NCBI GenBank assembly: GCA_039654915.1
Contig: CM077597.1
Span: 34,818,001-34,882,000 of the forward strand
DNA length: 64,000 nucleotides
Direction of reading: 5' to 3'
Origin: Aquilaria yunnanensis
Taxonomy: Eukaryota > Streptophyta > Magnoliopsida > Malvales > Thymelaeaceae
Positions 12,111-22,700 of the stretch are shown piece by piece (the stretch's first letter is position 1; each line of letters starts with the position of its first letter). A program made the translations under genes and the position numbers. The notes beneath the pieces were generated by a model. The model was given only the letters and a program-made list of their open reading frames with translations, made no database searches and was not told where the DNA came from.

Positions 12111-13526
12111 TGTTGGGTTTCGGGAGCCAAACAGCGCAGCGGAATTTAACCGAAACCCTCCAGGATCCAAGTGAAACGGGGTAAACCGGGTGTTCGAAAA
12201 TTTCATACCTAATTTTCGGTTGAGATCTCTCACTCAACTGTAGAGTCGAATCACAAAACCTGAACAGTTGACGTGTTCAGGCTCTCTATGGTATCCACAC
12301 GAGCCTCTCGGGATCACCACGCTTCCACCACGTCTCGGCAGATGCGTTTCTCTTGCGCTCGCAGTGCTAGCTTGCGTCCTCCAAGGAATCGCAAGAGAAG
12401 AGTGCGGCTGTCCTTTTGGGAGGCTAGGGCAAGGAGACCTGCGAATTTCTCACTGAAAAGTTGTATTTATAGTGAGACTCAACTTCCAGGCCTAATGGGT
12501 TTCAAAGCCCTAATCCAATTAGGATTTAATTTCGGGCTTAATAATGGCTCAACTCCTTGGCCCATTATTAATACGAAATTAAAGTGAAACCATAACCCAA
12601 ATAATTAGCCCATGCACTCTAATGATCCAAATAGCTCTATGTGTGTGACCCAATAGGCTCTTGCCATGTTGGCAATGATCATAAATCACATTTATGATCA
12701 TAAGCAATGAGCGGTGTCTAGCAACACATCATTGCTACCCAAGTGACAAGATTGTCGGTGAATCGACTAAACCTTTATGATCATCACCGATATATGCCAT
12801 TGTCCCTTTGTCCAAGATATCAAGACTAAGCACGAGACATGGAATGTGTCACTCTCGTATAGCCCAATCTTTGGTTTCTTGATTACCGAGTAGACCAACT
12901 TAAACTGACGACATTGATATCATATATCAACTCATCGGAGCATGGCCATGCATTTTCTAAGTCTCACTCTATCAAGGGGCCCAAAGATATCACTCCCGTT
13001 ACATAGGAGGGACAAATCCCATCTTGATCATACAAATCCCTCCGCATGATATGTGACATACCCAATGACCTCCTTCAAGTTCACTCAGTTACGAGCAACA
13101 AAGGAAAGTATCAAAGTATGTGACTCACATGTAGGGAACCTTGCTGATCTTAGGTCGAAGGACTACATATACCATGATCACGATGAGAATCACTTATGAC
13201 ACTCATATAACGATCCATAAAGTGTTCTCATGGTGGGTCGGTCCAGTACACAAGTTCTCCAACTTGTACCCATATGTAGACTACATATCACTTATTAGTC
13301 TCCACATATGCTAGTCATTATGTATTATTGCAACCCGCTCCACAATAATACTAGACTAGGGACGTTTAAGAATATCATTATTCTAGGGTTACAATTATTT
13401 TTATTACGTTACGCAGAAACAAAACAACAAACAAAATTGCTAGATTAATGCCTCAATAAAATATCATGACTCAATGTGCAAAAATACAATCATCTCATGA
13501 TTGGCTTTTTGGGCACAATACTAACA
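12111..13526 (-). repeat. Copia LTR B (3' LTR of the full element)
   Basis: 1,416 bp. On the plus strand it runs TGTTGGGTTTCGGGAGCC to GGGCACAATACTAACA. Younger LTR subtype (CCTTGGCCCATTATTAATAC, AATTAAAGTGAAACC). It carries the antisense TATA text at 12464-12471 and the palindrome at 12675-12701. Confidence 0.97.
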
Positions 13527-16382
13527 ATCTCCCACTTGCACTAAAAGCCAATCATCCATGTATCTAATACAGATGGACCTAGAATGGCTATCATGCTTCT
13601 GCTGCGTAAGGGGCTTTGTCAGTGGATCAGCAATGTTGCTGTCTGTCGAAGTCCTGCATATCCTTACATCACCCCTCTCGATGATCTCCCTGATGAGATG
13701 ATAGCGTCGGAGTATGTGTTTGGATCTCTGGTGAGATCGAGGTTCCTTAGCCTGTGCGATTGCTCCATTGTTGTCACAATAGAGCTCTATCGGGTCAACA
13801 ATGCTTGGAACCACTCCAAGTTCAGTGATGAACTTCTTGATCCAAACTGCCTCATTCGCAGCATCAGAGGTGGCAATGTACTCAGATTCTGTTGTAGAGT
13901 CAGTTACTGTCTCTTGCTTTGAACTCTTCCAGCTCACAGCACCACCACCAATACAAAACACATAACCAGATTGCGATCTAAAATCATCCTTATCGGATTG
14001 GAAGCTTGCATCGGTGTAACCCCTTACAACGAGCTGATCTTCACCTCGAAAGACCAAGAATGCATCCTTAGTCCTTCGTAAGTACTTAAGGATGTTCTTA
14101 ACAGCTGTCCAGTGACTTTCACCGGGGTTCGATTGGTACCTACTCGTCATGCTCAAAGCATATGAGACATCGGGACGAGTACATATCATGGCATACATGA
14201 TAGATCCAATTGCTGAGGCATATGGAATCTTACTCATGCGCTCTCTCTCCTCGGTTGTACTCGGACACTGAGATCTAGAAAGAGTGATACCATGTGACAT
14301 GGGCAAGAATCCTTTCTTGGAATCTTGCATGCTAAACCTCTTTAGCACCTTGTCAATATATGTACTTTGACTTAGGCCAAGAAGCTTTCTAGATCTATCT
14401 CTATAGATCCTGATGCCTAACACATAGGCTGCTTCACCCAAGTCCTTCATAGAGAAACATTTCCTTAGCCAAGTCTTCACAGACTGTAGCTCAGGAATGT
14501 CATTCCCGATGAGTAGTATGTCATCTACATACAACACCAAGAAGACAATAGCGCTCCCACTAACCTTCTTGTAGACACAAGGTTCATCTTCATTTTTGAT
14601 AAAACCAAACTCTTTGATTGCATCATCAAAACGAAGATTCCAACTTCGAGAAGCTTGCTTCAGTCCATAAATGGACCTTTGTAATTTGCACACTTTATTG
14701 GCATTCCCAGGAGTGACAAAACCCTCAGGTTGTGTCATGTACACATCCTCAAGTAGCTTTCCATTTAGGAATGCAGTTTTGACATCCATTTGCCATATCT
14801 CATAATCATAGTGTGCAGCAATAGCAAACAAAATTCGGATGGATTTAAGCATAGCAACTGGTGAAAAAGTTTCATCATAGTCAATACCATGAATTTGCTT
14901 GAAACCTTTTGCGACCAATCGTCCCTTAAAGGTAATCACATTACCATCCATGTCAGTTTTCTTCTTGAAAACCCATTTGCACCCTATGGGTTTTACCCCT
15001 TCAGGTGGGTCAACCAAAGTCCATACTTGGTTTTCATACATGGATTCCATCTCGGATTTCATGGCCACTAGCCACTTCTCAGAGTCAGGCCCCGACATAG
15101 CTTGTTGGTAGGTTGTGGGCTCATCTTGATCCATGAGCATCACATCACCGGTGTGAGTCATGAGAAATCCATATCTCTCGGGCTCACACCGAATCCTACC
15201 AGTCCTACGTGGGCTCTGTGCTACAGGAACAGACTCTTGAACCACAACATCTTGTGGTGTCTGTTCAGGTTCCATTTCAGGTTCGATGTCTCCTTGTTGT
15301 TCTTGAATTTCTTCAAGTTCTACTTTCCTCCCACTAGTTCCTTTAGAGATAAACTCTTTCTCCAAAAAGACACCAGTTCGAGCAACAAACACTTTTTGCT
15401 CAGAGGGATTGTAGAAATAGTAACCCTTTGTTTCTTTGGGATACCCAACAAAAAGACATTTTTGAGATTTGGGCCCTAGTTTGTTAGAGGATTGACGTTT
15501 TACATAAGCGTCACAGCCCCAAATCTTCATAAAAGACAAATTGGGACGCCTCCCACTCCATATCTCATATGGTGTCTTTTGAACCGATTTAGATGGAACT
15601 CGGTTTAGTGTAAAAGCGGCTGTTTCTAGAGCATGTCCCCAAAAGGAGTTTGGAAGGTCAGCTTGACTCATCATGGAGCGAACCATGTCTAACAGAGTTC
15701 GATTTCTCCTTTCAGAAACACCATTCCATTGAGGTGTACCTGGTGGAGTGAGTTGTGATATTATACCACACTCCTTCAGATAGTCAAGGAATTCTCGATC
15801 CAAGTACTCTCCACCTCGATCTGATCGAAGCACTTTGATACTCTTCCCGAGTTGATTCGCTACTTCATTCTTGAATTCTTTGAACTTTTCAAAGGATTCT
15901 GACTTGTGTCTCATAAGATACACATAGCCATATCTGCTGAAGTCATCAGTGAAAGTAATGAAGTATTGGGAACCTCCTCTAGCTTGTGTAGACATAGGGC
16001 CACATACATCACTATGTATGAGTCCTAGTAAGTCATTAGCCCTTTCACTTTGCCCTGTGAATGGGGCTTTGGTCATCTTGCCCAACAAACATGACTCACA
16101 TGTCTCATATGATTCAAAATCAAATGAGTCCAAGAGTCCATCCTTATGGAGCTTGGATATGCGGGTCTCATTTATATGGCCCAAGCGACAGTGCCAGAGA
16201 TAGGTCGAGTTTGAATCATTTAATCTGACCTTCTTGGTATTCACATTATAGATTGGATCTTCAAGGTCTAGAACATACAACCCATTGCTAAGTTGAGCAC
16301 TACCATAAAAGATTTCATTCAAATAAATAGAACAACATTTGTCCTTTATTATAAATGAAAAAATCCTTTCTTGTCCAAACAA
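13521..16382 (-). CDS. Copia Pol: integrase, reverse transcriptase, RNase H
   Basis: A 953-codon open frame for the enzymes that copy and integrate the element. Integrase zinc region: H64, H69, C95, C98. The catalytic core has D125, D188 and E224, with 35 residues between the last two (DD35E). RT runs at roughly 465-700 with MDVKTAFL (D533) and YVDD (618-621). RNase H runs at roughly 787-930 with GYTDASF, TESEY and YCDNNGA. The frame does not begin at an ATG; it overlaps the end of gag-PR (16349) in another frame, so the true protein is presumably a Gag-Pol polyprotein interrupted by a frame break. The stop codon TAG is supplied by the first bases of the 3' LTR (TGTTAG), and the last residues are encoded through the polypurine tract. 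No stop lies inside, consistent with a young copy. Confidence 0.95.
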   Translation of the reverse strand: MFGQERIFSFIIKDKCCSIYLNEIFYGSAQLSNGLYVLDLEDPIYNVNTKKVRLNDSNSTYLWHCRLGHINETRISKLHKDGLLDSFDFESYETCESCLLGKMTKAPFTGQSERANDLLGLIHSDVCGPMSTQARGGSQYFITFTDDFSRYGYVYLMRHKSESFEKFKEFKNEVANQLGKSIKVLRSDRGGEYLDREFLDYLKECGIISQLTPPGTPQWNGVSERRNRTLLDMVRSMMSQADLPNSFWGHALETAAFTLNRVPSKSVQKTPYEIWSGRRPNLSFMKIWGCDAYVKRQSSNKLGPKSQKCLFVGYPKETKGYYFYNPSEQKVFVARTGVFLEKEFISKGTSGRKVELEEIQEQQGDIEPEMEPEQTPQDVVVQESVPVAQSPRRTGRIRCEPERYGFLMTHTGDVMLMDQDEPTTYQQAMSGPDSEKWLVAMKSEMESMYENQVWTLVDPPEGVKPIGCKWVFKKKTDMDGNVITFKGRLVAKGFKQIHGIDYDETFSPVAMLKSIRILFAIAAHYDYEIWQMDVKTAFLNGKLLEDVYMTQPEGFVTPGNANKVCKLQRSIYGLKQASRSWNLRFDDAIKEFGFIKNEDEPCVYKKVSGSAIVFLVLYVDDILLIGNDIPELQSVKTWLRKCFSMKDLGEAAYVLGIRIYRDRSRKLLGLSQSTYIDKVLKRFSMQDSKKGFLPMSHGITLSRSQCPSTTEERERMSKIPYASAIGSIMYAMICTRPDVSYALSMTSRYQSNPGESHWTAVKNILKYLRRTKDAFLVFRGEDQLVVRGYTDASFQSDKDDFRSQSGYVFCIGGGAVSWKSSKQETVTDSTTESEYIATSDAANEAVWIKKFITELGVVPSIVDPIELYCDNNGAIAQAKEPRSHQRSKHILRRYHLIREIIERGDVRICRTSTDSNIADPLTKPLTQQKHDSHSRSICIRYMDDWLLVQVGDC
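13527..13541 (-). other. Copia polypurine tract
   Basis: The plus-strand text ATCTCCCACTTGCA reads TGCAAGTGGGAGAT on the element strand, directly before TGTTAG of the 3' LTR. This is the usual plus-strand DNA priming site of copia elements, and it overlaps the end of pol. Confidence 0.9.
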
Positions 16383-17494
16383 GAAACATAAATCAAATTT
16401 CTACTAATAGTAGGCACAAAGTAGCAGTTGTCTAATTCTAAAACTAATCCACTAGGTAAAGTGAGAACATAAGTCCCTACGGCTAAGGCAGCAACCCTTG
16501 CTCCATTTCCAACACGTAGGTCCACTTCACCTTGGGCCAATCTTCTACTTCTACTTAGATCCTGCACATTTGCACAAATGTGAGATCCACATCCAGTATC
16601 CAATACCCAAGATGAGGAAGTAGAAAAGTTAGCCTCTATAACAAAAATACCTGAAGTGGAAGTCTTACTTCCCTTTTCCTTAGCAAGTTCTTCAAGATAG
16701 AGCTTACAGTTGCGCTTCCAGTGTCCAGGTTGCTTACAATGGAAGCACTCCCCTTCCTTTGCCACACCACCCTTTGGTTTCAGTGCAGCTGAAGAAGAAC
16801 TAGCATTGGACTTTCCATTAGCTTTATCCTTCTTCTTGTTGGCTTTTCCTTTTCCCTTGCCCTTTTGAACCATCAAAATGGGCTTAGCCTTCTTAAGGTT
16901 TTGCTCAGCAGTTCTCAACATGTTGAGCAATTCAGGGAGGGACTTGTCAAGGTCGTTCATGTTATAGTTCATGACGAACTGACTGTAGCTTTCAGGCAAC
17001 GATTGCAAGACTACATCAATAGCCAACTCTTTCTGAAGAGCAAATCCCAAATTCTCAAGATTCTCAATGTACCCAATCATCTTGAGCACATGAGGACCCA
17101 CGGGACTTCCCTCAGACATCTTGCACTGAAACAATGCCTTAGAGGTCTCAAACCTCTCATGCCTAGCTTGCTCTTGGAAAAGCATTTTGAGATGTTCGAT
17201 CATATCGAACGCCCCCATGTTCTCATGTTGCTTCTGAAGCTCAGATTCCATGGTAATAAGCATGAGGCATGCAACATCCAAAGCATCATCAGAATGCCTC
17301 TTGTGAGCATCCCTTTCAGCTCTTGGAGCAGTGGCAGCAGGCTCATTCGGAATGGGCTGCTCTAGGACATATGCCTTTCTCTCTTGTTTGAGGACTATCC
17401 TCAAGTTTCGGTACCATTTAAGAAAGTTGGTCCCATTAAGTTTTTCCTTCTCAAGGATCGATCGCAACGAAAGTGTCGATGTGTTTTGTGCCAT
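16349..17494 (-). CDS. Copia Gag-protease
   Basis: A 381-codon frame starting at an ATG (MAQNTSTLSLRSILEKEKLN). The Gag domain spans about 15-200 (LNGTNFLKWYRNLRIVL; LPESYSQFVMNYNMN). A lysine/glycine-rich stretch lies at 205-245, then a zinc knuckle C250-x2-C253-x4-H258-x4-C263 for RNA binding. The aspartic protease active site is D299-T300-G301 in WVLDTGCGSH. The frame stops after FFHL near residue 381, just where the integrase frame takes over, at a six-base A run on the plus strand (T run on the coding strand; 16358-16363). This looks like a chance indel that splits Gag-PR from IN-RT-RH. Programmed frameshifting is less likely because copia elements of this type usually use one frame. Confidence 0.93.
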   Translation of the reverse strand: MAQNTSTLSLRSILEKEKLNGTNFLKWYRNLRIVLKQERKAYVLEQPIPNEPAATAPRAERDAHKRHSDDALDVACLMLITMESELQKQHENMGAFDMIEHLKMLFQEQARHERFETSKALFQCKMSEGSPVGPHVLKMIGYIENLENLGFALQKELAIDVVLQSLPESYSQFVMNYNMNDLDKSLPELLNMLRTAEQNLKKAKPILMVQKGKGKGKANKKKDKANGKSNASSSSAALKPKGGVAKEGECFHCKQPGHWKRNCKLYLEELAKEKGSKTSTSGIFVIEANFSTSSSWVLDTGCGSHICANVQDLSRSRRLAQGEVDLRVGNGARVAALAVGTYVLTLPSGLVLELDNCYFVPTISRNLIYVSCLDKKGFFHL

Positions 17495-18943
17495 GGTTAT
17501 CTACAACAGTAAATATGCAGTGTAAGAGTCATGTATTTTAATTCATTTAATAAGGACTTTTATTAAACGATACTCCCACTATTTTCCTCAAAATAATAAC
17601 CCTCGGTATTATTTCGGAACACCTCGGCGCTAAGGTATTCTAGCGGGCCAAGATCCATATTTGACCACAACCTGAGTCAGCTTTGGCTTTTCTCTCAAGT
17701 TACAGCTATTTAGGTAGGCAACTCATTGCCAATTGCATCTTATGCAACTCTTGGATAGTTCGGTGAACAACACTTGTCCAAGCTCATCTCATGAACTTAA
17801 GCCCAACTCTATGCCTCTAAGTCCCTAATCCTATTAGGATGACTTAGTTAAGTCGAACCCAAAGTTAGCAGTTTGGATATCACTATTATCCCATCGCGCC
17901 TTACCAAGATGAACATAGGTTCTTTGCTTTGGCAAACCCACCTAATGTTGATCAAAGTCTTGACGAGTGCCAACATTTGGAAGGCATCACATTTAATGAC
18001 TTAATATTTGTTTGAGGGATTTTATCTTTTGATCTCACCAATTTGTTATCTCCGGTTGTTTTATACATGCATCACATACAAATATAAAACATGCATCTCA
18101 TGCTTACAAGAAATAAACGTGACATGGTTATAGCCCAAACTATGCGATATTCTCAAGCCAATGAGAATATCATAAAAGCCTAAGAAAAGAAAAGAGTCTT
18201 CACAAGCTCCTTATCTTCCTTTCTTGGCTGCCCTTTTGTTGTCACCTCCTTGGACATACCTCCTTGCATGATCCTTGGACATACCACCTTGGATGAGCCC
18301 ATAATGCACCATTACATCAATAATAGAAACCTCGAGTTACATTCAAGGGGAGTAAGGTGAGAAGAGAATGTACAATGAGAGTGATAAGAAAAGGCACGAC
18401 TCGCAGGCCGTATTTACAAGTACAACCAATCAAGGGCTATAACCATGCACTATGCTTCAAACACCAATTAGCATATCATGTCAAATCTCATTCAACAAAG
18501 ATGCATGCCAATTTTTGCGTGTTGATTAACCAGGTTTTATTTATGTGGCGCTTCGCATACGGCGGTCCCGCTGGCCGGTCAGCGGCCGGTCTTACAATTG
18601 CTTAGCCCGAAATCTTCTATTTCGAGAAAGTAGGCACCCGAGACTCCTCCATTCGAGCCATGAAAATTACCTTACATTCGGTGCCCGAACAGGCCGAATC
18701 CGAACAAACCTAGGGTTTTTGCAACTATTGCAAGAATCCTAATCCATATAGGTATCTCATACCTATCAATTTCGGTTAATCTCATTAACCAATTTGTGTC
18801 GTTTCTTCATATATCTCATATGTTCATTACGAATTCCGATTTCATGCATCATGAATCAATCTAATTAATCATGGCCGAAAACCAATCGAAGACATAGCAT
18901 CATGCGATTCAACACTCAATCCCGATTTAGGGTTTCACCAGTA
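17495..18943 (-). other. Copia 5' leader
   Basis: About 1.45 kb of untranslated leader between the PBS and gag, a possible site of packaging and dimerisation signals. It has only short ORFs without domains. A small GC-rich patch with repeated GGCCGGTC words lies at 18562-18592. Confidence 0.7.
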
Positions 18944-18955
18944 GCTCTGATACCA
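18944..18955 (-). other. Primer binding site, initiator tRNA-Met
   Basis: On the element strand TGGTATCAGAGC follows the 5' LTR end (CCCAACA) after one G. This is the standard PBS complementary to the 3' end of plant initiator tRNA-Met, where minus-strand DNA synthesis starts. Confidence 0.95.
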
Positions 18956-18956
18956 C

Positions 18957-20372
18957 TGTTGGGTTTCGGGAGCCAAACAGCGCAGCGGAATTTAACCGAA
19001 ACCCTCCAGGATCCAAGTGAAACGGGGTAAACCGGGTGTTCGAAAATTTCATACCTAATTTTCGGTTGAGATCTCTCACTCAACTGTAGAGTCGAATCAC
19101 AAAACCTGAACAGTTGACGTGTTCAGGCTCTCTATGGTATCCACACGAGCCTCTCGGGATCACCACGCTTCCACCACGTCCCGGCAGATGCGTTTCTCTT
19201 GCGCTCGCAGTGCTAGCTTGCGTCCTCCAAGGAATTGCAAGAGAAGAGTGCGGCTGTCCTTTTGGGAGGCTAGGGCAAGGAGACCTGCGAATTTCTCACT
19301 TAAAAGTTGTATTTATAGTGAGACTCAACTTCCAGGCCTAATGGGTTTCAAAGCCCTAATCCAATTAGGATTTAATTTCGGGCTTAATAATGGCTCAACT
19401 CCTTGGCCCATTATTAATACGAAATTAAAGTGAAACCATAACCCAAATAATTAGCCCATGCACTCTAATGATCCAAATAGCTCTATGTGTGCGACCCAAT
19501 AGGCTCTTGCCATGTTGGCAATGATCATAAATCACATTTATGATCATAAGCAATGAGCGGTGTCTAGCAACACATCATTGCTACCCAAGTGACAAGATTG
19601 TCGGTGAATCGACTAAACCTTTATGATCATCACCGATATATGCCATTGTCCCTTTGTCCAAGATATCAAGACTAAGCACGAGACATGGAATGTGTCACTC
19701 TCGTATAGCCCAATCTTTGGTTTCTTGATTACCGAGTAGACCAACTTAAACTGACGACATTGATATCATATATCAACTCATCGGAGCATGGCCATGCATT
19801 TTCTAAGTCTCACTCTATCAAGGGGCCCAAAGATATCACTCCCGTTACATAGGAGGGACAAATCCCATCTTGATCATACAAATCCCTCCGCATGATATGT
19901 GACATACCCAATGACCTCCTTCAAGTTCACTCAGTTACGAGCAACAAAGGAAAGTATCAAAGTATGTGACTCACATGTAGGGAACCTTGCTGATCTTAGG
20001 TCGAAGGACTACATATACCATGATCACTATGAGAATCACTTATGACACTCATATAACGATCCATAAAGTGTTCTCATGGTGGGTCGGTCCAGTACACAAG
20101 TTCTCCAACTTGTACCCATATGTAGACTACATATCACATATTAGTCTCCACATATGCTAGTCATTATGTATTATTGCAACCCGCTCCACAATAATACTAG
20201 ACTAGGGACGTTTAAGAATATCATTATTCTAGGGTTACAATTATGTTTATTACGTTACGCAGAAACAAAACAACAAACAAAATTGCTAGATTAATGCCTC
20301 AATAAAATATCATGACTCAATGTGCAAAAATACAATCATCTCATGATTGGCTTTTTGGGCACAATACTAACA
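18957..20372 (-). repeat. Copia LTR C (5' LTR of the full element)
   Basis: 1,416 bp, nearly identical to LTR B. It carries the element promoter: the TATA box noted at 19310-19317. The palindrome lies at 19521-19547. It ends ACTAACA next to TSD GTTAG. Confidence 0.97.
19310..19317 (-). promoter_or_regulatory. TATA box of the copia LTR
   Basis: TATAAATA on the element strand within GTCTCACTATAAATACAAC. It lies in the last third of the LTR and probably sets the U3/R boundary about 30 bp downstream. The same text is kept in the other copies, for example 39732-39739. Confidence 0.7.
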
Positions 20373-20586
20373 GTTAGGTTGATACCTAATGGTGGTTGTT
20401 CACCTTCTCTAGGGTTGGTCATATGACCATTAGAGGGTGGTGCTGATAATTCTTCCGAGGTTGGTCATAAGGAGTTTTCGAGGGTGGTGCTGATAATTCT
20501 TTCGAGGTTGGTCCTAAGGAGTTTTCGAGGGTGGTGTCAGGTCCACCAATCTGAAGGTCCTGTAGGCGAGAGCCCCTCGCTTATCA

Positions 20587-21432
20587 TATGCCTTCTCCAG
20601 AATAAGTGAAGTTGTATCTTTGGTTCTTTCACTTTTTCAATCAGTCAAAACTATGATGCTGAAGTTGCACCCTCGGCCAATCAGGGCTTCTCTTAGTCCG
20701 AATTTACTTTTTCTTTTGCCAAGGTCAAACCTTTGACACATAAGGACTTCTTTTAATCAAAAGTTTACCTTTAGTTATACCCTTGTCATGAAAGGACAGC
20801 TTTTAAGTAAAGTTGATTCTTCTGCTGAGTTTACACCCTTGGCATTCCACCTTTGGTGTGTATGGGTTACTTTTAGCCAAATGTGAGTTATTTTGGTTAA
20901 GTCATGCCTTTGGCAAGCTTGGGCTGTTTCCAATCAAAGGCTCTTGCTTTTTAGCAAAGTTGCACCTTCGGTAAGTTTACGCTTTATTAGTCTGAGATCC
21001 CTTCATTTTATAAGGTTGTACTTTTGGTGATTATGAGCCAAAGTTCCTTATGAAGTACTTTTGGCGAGCTTTGGCCTGGCTTTTACTTCAAGAGTCTATT
21101 TTGGCAAAGTTATACCTTCCGTAGAGATATGCTACTTCAAGCCAAACTCCTTTCTTGGCGAAGTTGCAAGATTCCCCCCTCAAGGACTTTTATTTCTTGC
21201 CACCTACCATGTACATGATTCCTCAAGAGCGTTTTGTCTTTGCCAGTGAATGGGCCTGCCATCTTGATATGTATGTTACATAGACTTGACAAATCAAGAG
21301 GCATGCCTTCGTTTTATGCATTAGGTGACACGTGTCACCAGATTAATGGCCATCTTTCCTGTCCGTTACATTGGTTACATATCTTTGCTTGCATAGGGTC
21401 ATTATAGCATCTTTTCACCTACCATCTTTATG
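20587..21432 (-). repeat. Degenerate tandem repeats in Tat I 3' UTR
   Basis: Between the 3' LTR and aORF I, roughly 20650-21180 consists of eight or nine imperfect units of about 52-95 bp. Units share words like AAGTTGCACCTTCGG or AGTTATACC(C)TT, then AAGGACTTCTTTTA or related text, then TTTTGCC/TTTGGC. No gene. Tandem repeats in this place are known for Tat-lineage elements and can seed satellites. Confidence 0.6.
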
Positions 21433-21442
21433 CTATATATAC
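21433..21442 (+). promoter_or_regulatory. Candidate TATA box for aORF I
   Basis: CTATATATAC on the plus strand, about 240 bp before the first ATG of the antisense gene and followed by a pyrimidine-rich stretch (CTCACTTCTCACTTTGTTCTTTG). A similar box precedes aORF II. Position and sequence only; no expression evidence. Confidence 0.45.
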
Positions 21443-22700
21443 CTTACTTTGCCTCAGAAGTTCCTCACTTCTCACTTTGTTCTTTGGTCTCCTATTCTCT
21501 CTTTGCTAGCTTCCCTTTCTTTAGCAGCAATTTCGTGTGGCAGAGCAATTTTTGGCAATTTTCCATGGCAGTTTGCAAATTCTCTTTGGAGCCGAATAGG
21601 TGGGTATTTTCCCCGAAGTCACCTTTCTCCTCTTTCTTCTTTTTTTGCTTTTTGAGATTAGATCCCTAGGATTTATGGCATCTTCGGGAGGTTAAGTTCA
21701 TGTCACTTAAGAGGGTTGGAGTTCCCTTGATTCCTACTTAAGTTGTGCGACCTCGAAGAAAGTAGAGAAGTGGCATGAGAAAATTTTCCTTCCGTCGTAC
21801 ACCAAGACAATAGTTCCCGAACGTGGTGAGCCGAGCTACCAACCTCAAGAAAAAGAGGTAATTGTCTTTAGGTGCCAGCTAAAGGTGGGCCTTCGGTATC
21901 CCCCGCCAAAGATGGTTAGTGACTTCTGCTAGTTTCATGGCATAACTATTAACCAAATGCCACCGAACTCATACTCCTACTTTAACGCATTTTTGTGCAA
22001 GTATGAAGTTTTTAAGATAGTTCCCTGTTTTATCTTCTTCATTCAATACTATAAACTTTACCCTATCCCGAAAGGGGGATTCTATTTCTTGCTTCCTCGG
22101 GGATTTGGGAGCAAGAAATTTACTTTCACCTTTGGCACCAAGCACAGCTATCGAGGGTGGTAGAAGAAGTACTTTTTTATGGAGATAGATGAAAAGTGGA
22201 AGGATCTGCCAGTGAAGTGGGCTTCTTGGACTCTACTAATTGATGTGATGGACGCGTAGAAGTTATTGACCCTCGAGTTGGAGTCCAAGTTCGAGGAATT
22301 TGATAGCCGAATTCGGGCAGTAGCCGACTGGCAGAATCAGGCACCTTCGCGGCCCCTTTATCTATTTCCAATCAAGTGGAACTTAATGACCGAAGAGGTC
22401 CTTTGGGAATTGAAGGCCATTAAGAAGAATGTTACTAAGGATATGCTGAAGCCAGCAGTAGATGGGAATAAGTCTTTGCTGGTTTTGCTTTTTTGGTGAG
22501 AACTGTCTTATGCAGCCTTTGTAGAAAGTAAGTCACTTTTCGAGTTTTACTCAGTGAATTTTTGTACTTGCACTAATATCTTTTACTTTGCAGAAATGGG
22601 TGGCAAGTCTACTATGTTCTACAAGAGCCTATTCCTTGACCAAGCCAAGAAAGGGGAACAGAAGAAAAAGGCTCCAAAAAGGAAGAAGGGGCAGTCTTTG

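Larger units (their letters stand above)
12111..20372 (-). mobile_element. Full-length Ty1/copia retrotransposon
   Basis: An 8,262-bp element with two LTRs of identical length (1,416 bp; 12111-13526 and 18957-20372) differing at about seven positions by eye, so a recent insertion. Perfect TSD GTTAG lies at 12106-12110 and 20373-20377. Minus-strand order: 5' LTR (18957-20372), PBS for initiator tRNA-Met, a leader of about 1.45 kb, gag-PR, IN-RT-RH, a polypurine tract, 3' LTR. Integrase before RT defines Ty1/copia. Gag-PR and IN-RT-RH are in different frames with a 34-bp overlap, probably from a small indel in a homopolymer. Otherwise the coding part has no internal stops. I do not assign a lineage within copia. 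Confidence 0.97.
11547..20586 (-). repeat. Tat I 3' LTR, split by the copia element
   Basis: LTR text 11547-12110 and 20378-20586 (together about 773 bp) matches 32837-33561. The junction GAGGTTGGTTAG | GTTGATACCTAATGG corresponds to the uninterrupted GAGGTTGGTTAAGCTGATACC at about 33401. The copia element at 12111-20372 with TSD GTTAG sits exactly at this point. Confidence 0.85.

Noticed and set aside
11812..12237. 141-codon minus ORF
   Set aside because: It crosses the junction between Tat LTR and copia LTR, so it is an insertion artefact.
16865..17365. 166-codon plus ORF
   Set aside because: Shadow of the copia gag gene on the other strand.
18940..18956. tRNA-Met-like sequence
   Set aside because: Only the 12-nt primer complement is present, not a tRNA gene.
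19119..19433. 104-codon ORF repeated at 12273, 19119, 35921, 39616 and 42904
   Set aside because: It is antisense to the copia LTR and open in all young copies only because they are nearly identical. It is lost or altered in the older copies and shows no domain.
20650..21180. CRISPR-like repeat array
   Set aside because: Units are degenerate, without unique spacers of constant length, and the DNA is plant nuclear; it is a 3' UTR minisatellite.
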